A stretch of DNA of 58,318 bases from an uncultured Prevotellaceae bacterium. GTDB lineage: Bacteria > Bacteroidota > Bacteroidia > Bacteroidales > Bacteroidaceae. This document shows positions 1 to 8,253 of this stretch, piece after piece (positions within the stretch are counted from its first letter, which is position 1; each line of letters begins with the position of its first letter). The translations under genes and the position numbers were made by a program. Where the stretch lies: the NCBI GenBank assembly GCA_947166345.1, contig CAMVDU010000016.1:1-58318 (forward strand), given 5' to 3'. Below the pieces are notes generated by a model. The model saw only the letters and a list, made by a program, of their open reading frames with translations. It was not told the origin of the DNA and made no database searches.

Positions 1-347
1 TGCGCTATCATAAGTTCACCATCGGCTGGAACTGGGCCAGCGACTACGGCACCAGCGACGACTCGGAGGAGATGTTTGAATACCTGCGTGGCTATTCCCC
101 ACTCCACAACCTGAAGCCAGGTACCAAATACCCTGCCACTCTGGTCACCACAGCCGATCACGACGACCGCGTGGTGCCTGCCCACTCGTTTAAGTTTGCA
201 GCCACCCTTCAGGAGTGTCACGCTGGATCGGCACCCGTGCTCATCCGCATCGACACCAAGGCTGGACATGGTGGCGGCAAGCCTCTGGCCAAGGTCTTGG
301 AGGAACAGGCCGACATCTACTCGTTCATTCTTTACAACATGAAATAA
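1..347 (+). CDS. Prolyl oligopeptidase (S9A), C-terminal end only
   Basis: The gene runs in from the left edge; the frame is open from base 3 and gives the last 114 residues. They contain the family landmarks GWNWASDYG and YSPLHN, then DHDDRVVP, which carries the catalytic Asp, and GHGGGK, which carries the catalytic His. The nucleophile Ser and the beta-propeller lie outside the window. Members cleave short peptides after proline and in Bacteroidales are usually exported, but the signal region is not visible here. Only 24 bases separate its stop from the next start, so it may be cotranscribed with the pectinase downstream, although the two functions are not obviously linked. Family assignment is firm; substrate is not determined. 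Confidence 0.9.
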   Translation, partial: RYHKFTIGWNWASDYGTSDDSEEMFEYLRGYSPLHNLKPGTKYPATLVTTADHDDRVVPAHSFKFAATLQECHAGSAPVLIRIDTKAGHGGGKPLAKVLEEQADIYSFILYNMK

Positions 348-371
348 AAAACTTAACCACCATTAAGACAA

Positions 372-3300
372 ATGAAAAAACTACTTCTTTTACTAACTAT
401 GGCGACAGCCCTCACAGGTGCTGTCCAGGCACAACGTACTACCGACATACTGGACCGCGGTCTGGTGGCAGTTCCATCGGGCAGCGGCTCGTTCGTCAGC
501 TGGCGTATCTTTGCCGAAGAATACTACGACACGGAGTACAACCTCTACCGCGACAGTGTGAAGGTGAACACAACCCCCTTGAAGGTGTCGTGCTATACGG
601 ATGCTCAGGGCAAGAGCGGCTCCACATACCAGGTGGCCCCTGTGGTACGTGGTGTGGAACAGGAGAAATGTGCTGCCGTCACCCGTCTTGGTCAGCAGTA
701 CATCCAGTTTGCCGTGGGTAAGTTCTATTCCCGCAGAGGTACTGACATCACAGCAAGCTACGACATCAACGACATTGCGTTGGCAGATGTGGATGGTGAT
801 GGTGTGTCGGAGTTCCTCTTGAAGCGCAACTACACACCCGACGGCTCTTCTGTGGCCAACGACTCGGCCTACAACGTGATTGACTGCTACAAGATCAACG
901 GTGAGCGTCTGTGGTACATCGACCTGGGCCCCAACATGGTCTCAGGTCCCGACGAGCAGTACGATGCCGTGGGCTACGACTGGGACGGTGACGGCAAGGC
1001 CGAGGTGCTGATGCGTGGTGCTGACAACATGATTATTCACCACAAAGACGGCACGACAACGAATATCGGCAGTATGAATGTGAACACTCGAAACACCGTG
1101 AACCAAACGGCCAATATGACCTACACCAACACGGGCAACGAGTACCTGCTCTATCTGGAAGGAGCAACAGGCAAGCCCTACCCCATCGGCAATAACGGAG
1201 CCCTGTGGATGAGCTATCCCCTGGCCCGAGGCAGCGCCTCCGACTGGGGCGACGGCTACGGACACCGTTCCACCAAGCACTATTTTGGTGCGCCCTTCCT
1301 GGATGGACGCCATCCGTTCATCTTCCTGGGTCGCGGCTGCTATACGAAGCACCACATGAAGGCTTTCTCCGTGAACCCAGAGACCCATCAACTGACACTC
1401 TACTGGGAGTGGAGCAACAACGATGGATGGAGCAGTCCCTGGTATGGTAACGGCTACCACAACTTCGGCATTGCCGACGTGGACTGGGACGGACGCGACG
1501 AGATATGCTTCGGATCGATGGTCATCGACGACAACGGCAAGGGACTCTCCACAACAGGCTTAGGACACGGAGACGCACAACATTGTTCCGACTTCGACCC
1601 CTACCGTCACGGACAGGAGATCTTTGCCTGCAACGAGGACGAGCCTGCCATGAACTACCGCAATGCCACCACCTCGAAGATATACTACCGTCTGCAGTCA
1701 ACGGGCGATGACGGACGTGCCCTCTGTGGTAACTTCTCCAACGACTATCCTGGTGCCATAGGCCACTCTTCGCAGTCGGGTACTATCTCTTGCGTAGCCG
1801 ACAAGGTGATCAGCGGCGGACCTACTGGCTTCACCAACAACTTCCGCATCTATTGGGACGGCGACCTGCTGGAGGAAGGACTCGACGGAGCCAACTCGCG
1901 TGAGGGTGCTGCCCGTGTGTTCAAGGCCGACGGTAGCATCGTATTCACAGCCGACGGCACAGCCAACTGCAACTGGACAAAGAACACCCCATCGGCTACT
2001 GGCGACGTACTGGGCGACTGGCGCGAGGAGATTATCGTGCGCACCTCCGATAACAAATATGTACGCGTATATACGACCAATATCTCTACCAGGTATCGTA
2101 ACTACACACTGTGGCACGACCACCAGTACCGTCAGGGTATGGTGTGGGAGTCGATGGGCTACAACCAGCCACCTCACGCCAGCTACTTCCTGGGCGAACT
2201 GGAGGACATCACCATTGCTCCCCCACCCCTCACGATGACAGGTCGTACGGAGATTGCAAATGGAAGCTCCATCACGGCTGCCCATAACAACCAGCACGTC
2301 ATTGTCTGCGAGACGAATGATACAGAGGTGAGCGTCAGCGACGGAGCCAGCCCCTGGGTGATGACCTTCAACGTACCCTCGTGGGTGCAGGGCACCAATA
2401 GCACCGTCACCAACGGCAATGCCAAGATCAACTACACCTACTACACCTGCAACGTCACAGGTGGCGCCTTCACAGGCAGCACCCGACTGGTGAAGCAGGG
2501 CGATGGTATACTGAGTCTGCCTGCTGTGGCACAGACCTATACAAGCAACACCGATATCTGGGCAGGCACGCTGAACTTCGACGGCACGCTGCTGCAGTCT
2601 GACCTGTGGCTGAACCGCTTTGCCGAGCTGAACAGCAATGGCGGACAGTTCAAGAGCATCAAGATGGACTACGACGCCAAGATGCGTCCAGGACGTGCCG
2701 ACAACAAAGGCACCATCACCACTGGCACGCTGACACTGGGCTTCGGCTCACGCATCATCTTCGACATCTACGACGACCTCTCAGCCGATCAGATCATCAC
2801 CAATATTCTCTCCATCGAGACCAAGACGTGGAAGTATGGTCCCAAGTACCTGACACCCGTCTTCCAGTTCGTCAGCCACAGCGATGGCGACCCAGCCATT
2901 GGCCGATACCTCATTGGTAAGGCAACCAGCGTCAACGGCTCTTTGTCTGACATCCGCATCGAGGGTATCACCACCAAACTGAAGGCAACACTCACCATCG
3001 AGGAAGACAACATCTACCTCGTCATCAGCGGCATGCGCGACCCCTCTGCCGTCATCTGGACAGGCGCAGAAAACAATGTGTGGAACGTTGCTGAGACGGA
3101 GAACTTCACCAACATGAGCGACGAGACTGGCGGTAGCGACTTCTTCGTCACTAACGACAACGTGTGGTTCAACGACAGCGCCAAGATCTTCAGCGTGTCG
3201 CTGGCCCAAGAGATTGAGGCCGACAGCGTGTTTGTGGACAACACCAAGCCCTACTCCTTCGTGGGAACAGGCTCGCTCGTAGGCAACACCACGCTGGTGA

Positions 3301-4898
3301 AGAGCGGCACCTCTACCCTCACCATCACCAACGAGAACACCTACTCAGGCGGCACCCGCATATCTGGAGGCGCCATCGTGGTCAGCTCGCTGGCTAACGC
3401 AAACCAGGCCAAGGGTAATCTGGGCGGTGTCACCACGACGGCAGCGAAGTTTGTCATCGAGAATGGTGGTGAGCTGCGCACCACAGCAGCAGTCACCAAC
3501 GGCTCACCCATCAGCTTTGCAGGCGAGAAGGGTGGCGTCATTAACAACTCGGCCGACTACATCGTCGATAAGGCAATGTCAGGAACCGTGATGACCAAGA
3601 AAGGCTCAGGCTGGCTGAAGCTGAACGTCAGCAACACCAGTCTCGAACGCATGATTATCGCAGCAGGTACCGTACAGTGCATCAATTCTGCCACACCTGC
3701 CAAGGCCATTGAGTATCAGGGAGGAACGCTGCGCGAGAACACTGGCACAAGCTACGGTGTCAACGTGCCCAGCGGCAAGACGGGCACATGGTATCTGGCA
3801 AACCGCTCTACCTATACGAATGTCGTCACTGGCAGTGGTACGCTCAACATGTACTGCGTCACGGAGAAGGGTACCAACTACTATGCTACGCGCACACCTA
3901 TCCAGTGCAACTTCAGCGAATTTGAAGGCACCTTAGTACCTTCGTCGAGCCTCGACGATCCCAATGTGCTGCGCTTCACCCTGAACACCTCGACAGGTAT
4001 GCCCAAGGGCACGATGAATATCGCAGACAAGGTGGAGGTGCAGAACAGCGGCAAGACCTTCCGCATAGGTAAGGTCACAGGCAAAGGTTCACTCGGTGGC
4101 AGCTGTTCCTTCAGCAACGGTTCCAGCGTAGGCGCCAACACCTGGCAGGTGGGCAACGACGATAACTGGAGCACCAACGTCAAGGTGACATCCAATGCCA
4201 ACTTCGTGAAGTTGGGTGCAGGTAAGGTCACATGGGCCGCTGCCAACAGCAATACAGGCTCTACCAGCATCAACGAGGGCGAGCTGACCATCAACAACAA
4301 GTCGTGTCTGGGTACAGGCATGCTCACCGTGGGGGTTAACGGCACGCTGTCTGGTGTCAACGCGAGCACCAGCACCCTGACCAACTCATCGTACAACATC
4401 AACGGCACGCTGCGTCCAGGAGCCTATGCCACCTCGGCCTCAGGTACCATCTACTTCAACAACAAGATTGTGACCATAGGCGAGAAGGCTGTCCTGCAGA
4501 TCACAGCACGCCAGTGTGCTACGGCTACCGCTAACGGCTGCACCAGCATTGAGGGCATCCAGACGCTCAAACTCAATGGCACCATCCGCATCATGCTCTC
4601 AAGCAGCAACACCCTGCAGGTGGGCGACAGCATCCGCATCTTCAAGGCCACCAACGTCACAGGCACGCCCCAGTTTGACATGCAGGGCGGCATCACCTGG
4701 GACACCAGCCGTCTCTCTGAGGGTCTGCTCTTCGTCAAGAGCATCGACACCGCTATCCGCAACGTTGAGATGAGCGAGTCGCATCCTATTGATATCTACG
4801 ACCTCCGTGGCCGTCTGGTACGCCGTCAGGCCACCAGCACCTCAGGCCTCAAGCCTGGCATCTACGTCATCGAGGGTCGCAAGGTTGTGGTCAGGTAG
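372..4898 (+). CDS. Rhamnogalacturonan lyase (PL11) with long repeat region and T9SS sorting domain
   Basis: Probable secreted endolyase that cuts the rhamnogalacturonan I backbone of pectin by beta-elimination. A signal peptide (residues 1-20, ending VQA) precedes a PL11 catalytic domain of roughly 600 residues. That domain shows the family's Asp-rich calcium loops, such as DVDGDG near residue 138, DWDGDG near 202 and DVDWDG near 369. PL11 enzymes are typically about 600 residues; this one has 1508. The extra part is beta-strand rich and includes an autotransporter-type repeat (TYSGGTRISGG near 986). The last 70 or so residues (IYDLRGRLVRR, then LKPGIYVIEG) look like a type A Por/T9SS sorting signal, which predicts export and surface attachment. 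The start follows a short spacer after the preceding gene. Function is inferred from family; no residue was tested. Confidence 0.9.
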   Translation: MKKLLLLLTMATALTGAVQAQRTTDILDRGLVAVPSGSGSFVSWRIFAEEYYDTEYNLYRDSVKVNTTPLKVSCYTDAQGKSGSTYQVAPVVRGVEQEKCAAVTRLGQQYIQFAVGKFYSRRGTDITASYDINDIALADVDGDGVSEFLLKRNYTPDGSSVANDSAYNVIDCYKINGERLWYIDLGPNMVSGPDEQYDAVGYDWDGDGKAEVLMRGADNMIIHHKDGTTTNIGSMNVNTRNTVNQTANMTYTNTGNEYLLYLEGATGKPYPIGNNGALWMSYPLARGSASDWGDGYGHRSTKHYFGAPFLDGRHPFIFLGRGCYTKHHMKAFSVNPETHQLTLYWEWSNNDGWSSPWYGNGYHNFGIADVDWDGRDEICFGSMVIDDNGKGLSTTGLGHGDAQHCSDFDPYRHGQEIFACNEDEPAMNYRNATTSKIYYRLQSTGDDGRALCGNFSNDYPGAIGHSSQSGTISCVADKVISGGPTGFTNNFRIYWDGDLLEEGLDGANSREGAARVFKADGSIVFTADGTANCNWTKNTPSATGDVLGDWREEIIVRTSDNKYVRVYTTNISTRYRNYTLWHDHQYRQGMVWESMGYNQPPHASYFLGELEDITIAPPPLTMTGRTEIANGSSITAAHNNQHVIVCETNDTEVSVSDGASPWVMTFNVPSWVQGTNSTVTNGNAKINYTYYTCNVTGGAFTGSTRLVKQGDGILSLPAVAQTYTSNTDIWAGTLNFDGTLLQSDLWLNRFAELNSNGGQFKSIKMDYDAKMRPGRADNKGTITTGTLTLGFGSRIIFDIYDDLSADQIITNILSIETKTWKYGPKYLTPVFQFVSHSDGDPAIGRYLIGKATSVNGSLSDIRIEGITTKLKATLTIEEDNIYLVISGMRDPSAVIWTGAENNVWNVAETENFTNMSDETGGSDFFVTNDNVWFNDSAKIFSVSLAQEIEADSVFVDNTKPYSFVGTGSLVGNTTLVKSGTSTLTITNENTYSGGTRISGGAIVVSSLANANQAKGNLGGVTTTAAKFVIENGGELRTTAAVTNGSPISFAGEKGGVINNSADYIVDKAMSGTVMTKKGSGWLKLNVSNTSLERMIIAAGTVQCINSATPAKAIEYQGGTLRENTGTSYGVNVPSGKTGTWYLANRSTYTNVVTGSGTLNMYCVTEKGTNYYATRTPIQCNFSEFEGTLVPSSSLDDPNVLRFTLNTSTGMPKGTMNIADKVEVQNSGKTFRIGKVTGKGSLGGSCSFSNGSSVGANTWQVGNDDNWSTNVKVTSNANFVKLGAGKVTWAAANSNTGSTSINEGELTINNKSCLGTGMLTVGVNGTLSGVNASTSTLTNSSYNINGTLRPGAYATSASGTIYFNNKIVTIGEKAVLQITARQCATATANGCTSIEGIQTLKLNGTIRIMLSSSNTLQVGDSIRIFKATNVTGTPQFDMQGGITWDTSRLSEGLLFVKSIDTAIRNVEMSESHPIDIYDLRGRLVRRQATSTSGLKPGIYVIEGRKVVVR

Positions 4899-4922
4899 TC
4901 TCCATCCATCAACCCTTACAGT

Positions 4923-4955
4923 AAGGGCACCATCGCGATTTGCGACGGTGCCCTT
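4923..4955. terminator. Hairpin terminator between convergent genes
   Basis: Arms AAGGGCACC and GGTGCCCTT plus an inner TCGC/GCGA pair form a strong stem-loop just after the PL11 stop and before the stop of the opposing small gene. It can act in both directions. It is nearly identical in sequence to the hairpin at 17398-17434. Confidence 0.7.
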
Positions 4956-4978
4956 ATCTTATTCCCCTACCCCTGTAC

Positions 4979-5353
4979 TCAATGAGCTGGGCGAGTGCCC
5001 AGTTTCTTGCCATTCTTATCCCAGAAATAGATCCAGTTGCCAAGCCTACTGGTGATTGTTTCGCCAGAAACAGACAACACCTCACCAACCGTATTCACAC
5101 TCAGGGCCTTCAGCACCTTGCCTTTAGCATCAAAGATTCTGTAGAATCCGCCTTGCTTGCCAACAAAGAAATCCGTTCCCCATCCTACGACATCACCCAC
5201 GCTGCTACGAGAAAAGCCACGCAGTTTCTTTCCCTGGGGGTCATAGACATGATGCCAGTTCCTGTCAGATTCAATATAGCCTATCTGCTCCTTCTGGGCA
5301 AAACTGTTGTTTGCCAACAACACTGTCAATAAACAAATCAATAGTCTTTTCAT
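4979..5353 (-). CDS. Small secreted protein of unknown function
   Basis: This 124-residue protein starts at the ATG giving MKRLLICLLTVLLANNSFAQ, a clear signal peptide. A longer reading would need a TTG start and would put charged residues before the signal. The mature part has repeated short units of the kind YIESDRNWHHVYDPQGKK, FFVGKQGGFYRIFDAKGK and YFWDKNGKKLG. These look like three or four beta-hairpin repeats resembling WG or propeller-type repeats. I do not recognise a family. It lies downstream of the glucan operon terminator on the same strand and faces the PL11 gene. Confidence 0.65.
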   Translation of the reverse strand: MKRLLICLLTVLLANNSFAQKEQIGYIESDRNWHHVYDPQGKKLRGFSRSSVGDVVGWGTDFFVGKQGGFYRIFDAKGKVLKALSVNTVGEVLSVSGETITSRLGNWIYFWDKNGKKLGTRPAH

Positions 5354-5395
5354 ATACTTCTTTTTTCTCAATCAAACATAACCTCATACAGGGAC

Positions 5396-5428
5396 AAGAA
5401 GCCGCAAACAATGTGTCTGCGGCTTCTT
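5396..5428 (-). terminator. Terminator of the alpha-glucan operon
   Basis: Perfect 11-bp arms AAGAAGCCGCA and TGCGGCTTCTT separated by 11 bases, about 20 bases beyond the GH57 stop codon. The stem is strong enough to act in either direction, but position points to the glucan operon. Confidence 0.75.
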
Positions 5429-5449
5429 TCTTGAATATGATTGAAGTGA

Positions 5450-6919
5450 TTACTTCTTGGGCTCGGCCTCCTTCTTAGGTTCAGCGGCTTTCTTAGGCTC
5501 TGTAGCTTTCTTAGGCTCTGCAGCTTTCTTAGGAGCAGCGGCCTTCTTAGGTTCTGCAGCTTTCTTGGGAGCGGCAGCTTTCTTGGCAGGAGCCTTCTTG
5601 GGCTTCTCAGCGGCCTCAACATGCTGCAGCTTTGCCAGTTTAGCCTTCAGACGCTCAATCTCGATGTCCTTCATCTCAATCTCGTCGCCCTGGTTCTTGA
5701 TGGTGGTCAGCAGCGAGTTGAGCTGCTCGTTGTCAATCTCCTCAGGATAGAGGGCATTCACTCTGTTGATAAAGTCACCCAGGATGTTCATATAGTTGGT
5801 GAAGGCATCGAAAGGTCCGCTGTAGATGCCACGATCCAGTCCTACGTTAGAGGGCTTGGTGGTCATGAAGCGGAAGTTGTTGGAAGCCTGCAGGTAGTCC
5901 CAGTCCTGGTTGATGCGTGGGTCGTTGGCAATGAGCAGACGATCGGCCACACTATAGAGCTTGTTGAAGGCCTCGCGCTGCATGGCGTTACCCAGCCAGC
6001 ATGAGCAGTCGCGCTCCTCGTCAACCCACGAGAGGGTATCGGGCACGTCGATGGCACCTACGCTCTTGGTCTTCATGCAGATCTCGGTAGGCGTTGAGAA
6101 GGTGATGCCTTTCTCCTTGGCGCAAACGGGAATTGCACGCAGGAAGTCGAGGATATTGGAGCTGAGTGGCTGTGCGATGCCGAGTGCCGACAGTTCCATA
6201 AAGATATTGATGACCTGCTCTTCCTCGGGCAGACGTGCGATGCGATCTACATAAGCATCGGCGAAGAGGGGATAGCCCTCCCACTCTGCGTTGTTGAAGC
6301 GCAGGGAGATGTCGTCAGAGAGTTCTACGTCGCGCAACAGAAGCTTGAGGTTGGGGGCGATGTTACAGTTGTACACATAGTGGGGCGACTTCCATCCAAG
6401 CACGTGCTTAGCACCCTCTGTGAGCATGCCCTTGAAGCCGAGTGCTGCCACCTGTGCGCCAATGTCGTCGCTATAGATGAGTGACGAGTTGCGGGCTACG
6501 GTAGGCTTCCTGCCGAAGAGTTCTTCCATCTTAGCTGACTGCTTCTTCATGTCGCGAGCGAAGGCCTCAGGATTAGCCAGCGAAGACAGTCCGTGACTGT
6601 AGGGCTCGGCAAGGAACTCCACACATCCAGTCTCGTTCAGTTCCTGCAGTTTCTCGAGCACCTGAGGAGCGTGCATCTCGAGCTGCTCAATACCTGTTCC
6701 TGAGAGTGAGAAGGCCACCTTGAAGTACTTGCCGTTGTCCTTGATCATCTGCTGCAGGGTATTGAGTGCCGGCATGTAGCTGCGCTCAGCAATGTCGCTG
6801 ATGCTACGCTCGTTCTCATAGTCATCATAGTAATAATGGTCGGTACCGATGTCGAAGAAACGGTAGCGCTTCAGATGAATGATCTGATGTATCTCAAAAT
6901 ATAAACAAATTGTTTTCAT
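5450..6919 (-). CDS. Glycoside hydrolase family 57 alpha-amylase with Lys/Ala/Pro tail
   Basis: Last gene of the glucan operon. The first 400 or so residues match the cytoplasmic GH57 amylase of Bacteroidales: the N-terminus MKTICLYFEIHQ, then EFLAEPYSHGLSSL near residue 100, and ARNSSLIYSDDIG near 165. No signal peptide is present, so it should act on intracellular glycogen or maltodextrin. After a coiled-coil stretch (MKDIEIERLKAKLAKLQ) the protein ends in nine or ten KKAAxP-type pentapeptides, a basic low-complexity tail encoded by 15-bp DNA repeats. The tail is not part of the catalytic fold and its role is unknown; it may bind a polyanion or vary in length between strains. The start lies eight bases from a tandem octamer repeat. 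Confidence 0.88.
   Translation of the reverse strand: MKTICLYFEIHQIIHLKRYRFFDIGTDHYYYDDYENERSISDIAERSYMPALNTLQQMIKDNGKYFKVAFSLSGTGIEQLEMHAPQVLEKLQELNETGCVEFLAEPYSHGLSSLANPEAFARDMKKQSAKMEELFGRKPTVARNSSLIYSDDIGAQVAALGFKGMLTEGAKHVLGWKSPHYVYNCNIAPNLKLLLRDVELSDDISLRFNNAEWEGYPLFADAYVDRIARLPEEEQVINIFMELSALGIAQPLSSNILDFLRAIPVCAKEKGITFSTPTEICMKTKSVGAIDVPDTLSWVDEERDCSCWLGNAMQREAFNKLYSVADRLLIANDPRINQDWDYLQASNNFRFMTTKPSNVGLDRGIYSGPFDAFTNYMNILGDFINRVNALYPEEIDNEQLNSLLTTIKNQGDEIEMKDIEIERLKAKLAKLQHVEAAEKPKKAPAKKAAAPKKAAEPKKAAAPKKAAEPKKATEPKKAAEPKKEAEPKK
5457..5597 (-). repeat. 15-bp coding tandem repeat (KKAAxP tail)
   Basis: Imperfect 15-bp units, read on the plus strand as variants of gctttcttaggctct, encode the Lys-Lys-Ala-Ala-Pro tail of the GH57 protein. 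Units vary mostly at the Glu/Ala/Thr position. Confidence 0.8.
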
Positions 6920-6928
6920 AATCTTTTT

Positions 6929-6962
6929 CGTTATTACGTTATTACGTTATTTCGTTATTACG
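6929..6962 (-). repeat. Degenerate octamer tandem repeat
   Basis: Four consecutive 8-bp units, CGTTATTA three times and CGTTATTT once, fill almost the entire spacer between the glycogen synthase stop and the GH57 start. In transcript sense they read TAATAACG/AAATAACG. The same family occurs at 32085-32124 and 51040-51079. Confidence 0.85.
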
Positions 6963-6963
6963 G

Positions 6964-8238
6964 TTAGGCTGTTTCCCATCCGAGTGTGCGACGATAGAGG
7001 GTGCGTATCCAGCGGCCCACCTTCTCCCAAGTAATCTGGTCCACCTCGCGCTTGCCTTCTTCCTTCAGATAGTTGAAGAGTGACTCGTTATGACAGATGC
7101 TGTAGATGGCGTCGGCCAGGGCGTGGATGTCCCAGTAGTCCACCTTGATGCAGTTGTCGAGAATCTCGGCACAACCACTCTGCTTGGAGATGATTGAAGG
7201 TGTTCCACATTGCATAGCCTCCAGCGGCGATATGCCGAAAGGCTCTGATACAGAGGGCATTACATAAACATCGGAGGCCTTGAGGCACTCATAGACCTGC
7301 TTGCCGCGCATGAAGCCTGGGAAGTGGAAGCGGTCGGCAATGCCACGCTCAGCAGCCAATTGGATCATAGCGTCCATCATGTCGCCAGAGCCTGCCATAC
7401 AGAAGCGTACATTGTGGGTGCGATGAAGCACCATGTTGGCAGCCTCGACGAAGTACTCAGGACCTTTCTGCATGGTGATACGACCCAGGAAGGTGACCAC
7501 TTTCTCCTTGCCGGTATGGTCAGGACGCGGAATGGCCTGATACTCTTCGGGCAACGGATAAACGGCGTTGTGCACGGTGAAGCACTTACGCGGATCCTGA
7601 TAGTACTGGTGAATGACGGTCTGACGTGTCAGCTCCGACACACACATGATACAGTCGGCATTGTCCATACCGTTCTTCTCGATGCTATAGACGGTGGGGT
7701 TCACCTTGCCGCGAGAACGGTCGAAGTCGGTGGCATGCACGTGGATGCACAGGGGTTTGCCGCTGACCTGCTTAGCGTGGATGCCTGCAGGGAAAGTCAG
7801 CCAGTCGTGAGCGTGGATGATATCGAACTCTTCCGTTCGTGCCACCACGCCTGCAATGATCGAGTAGTTGTTGATCTCCTCGTGCAAATTGCTGGGATAG
7901 CCTCCTGCAAACTCCATGCAGCCGAGGTCGTTGACGTGCATATAGTTGAAGTCGGCATAGATATGCTCACGGCACTTATAGTAGTATTCGGGGTCCATGA
8001 TGTTGCCCACACGCTGCTTCACATAGTCATAGTTGACGTCGCGCCAGGCAATGGGCACGGCGTTCATGGCCACAATGCGACAGGCATGCTGACTCTCATC
8101 ACCAAAGGGATGCGGCAGACAGAGCACGGTGTCGATGTCGCCCTGAGCCTTCAGACCTTCAGAGATACCGTAGTTAGCAGTAGCAAGTCCACCAAACACA
8201 TGAGGAGGATACTCCCATCCAAACATTAATACTTTCAT
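6964..8238 (-). CDS. Glycogen synthase-type glycosyltransferase (GT4 fold)
   Basis: Cytoplasmic GT-B glycosyltransferase expected to extend alpha-1,4-glucan chains from a nucleotide sugar. The N-terminus has the synthase-like glycine loop (FGWEYPPHVFGGLATANYG). A central IHAHDW motif lies near residue 145. The C-terminal nucleotide-binding half has GRITMQKGPEYF and the donor-site signature EPFGISPLEAMQCGTPSI near residue 350. Its place between a glycogen debranching enzyme and a GH57 amylase, with spacers of 15 and 44 bases, supports a role in glycogen storage rather than in cell-wall or capsule synthesis. Length (424) is normal for the Bacteroidales synthase. The exact donor (UDP- or ADP-glucose) cannot be read from the sequence. 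Confidence 0.85.
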   Translation of the reverse strand: MKVLMFGWEYPPHVFGGLATANYGISEGLKAQGDIDTVLCLPHPFGDESQHACRIVAMNAVPIAWRDVNYDYVKQRVGNIMDPEYYYKCREHIYADFNYMHVNDLGCMEFAGGYPSNLHEEINNYSIIAGVVARTEEFDIIHAHDWLTFPAGIHAKQVSGKPLCIHVHATDFDRSRGKVNPTVYSIEKNGMDNADCIMCVSELTRQTVIHQYYQDPRKCFTVHNAVYPLPEEYQAIPRPDHTGKEKVVTFLGRITMQKGPEYFVEAANMVLHRTHNVRFCMAGSGDMMDAMIQLAAERGIADRFHFPGFMRGKQVYECLKASDVYVMPSVSEPFGISPLEAMQCGTPSIISKQSGCAEILDNCIKVDYWDIHALADAIYSICHNESLFNYLKEEGKREVDQITWEKVGRWIRTLYRRTLGWETA

Positions 8239-8253
8239 ATAGCGTTCCTCCTA

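Noticed and set aside
942..1460. Long reading frame on the minus strand inside the PL11 gene, and similar frames elsewhere
   Set aside because: Codon-phase shadow of a clear coding gene; no start signal or recognisable protein.
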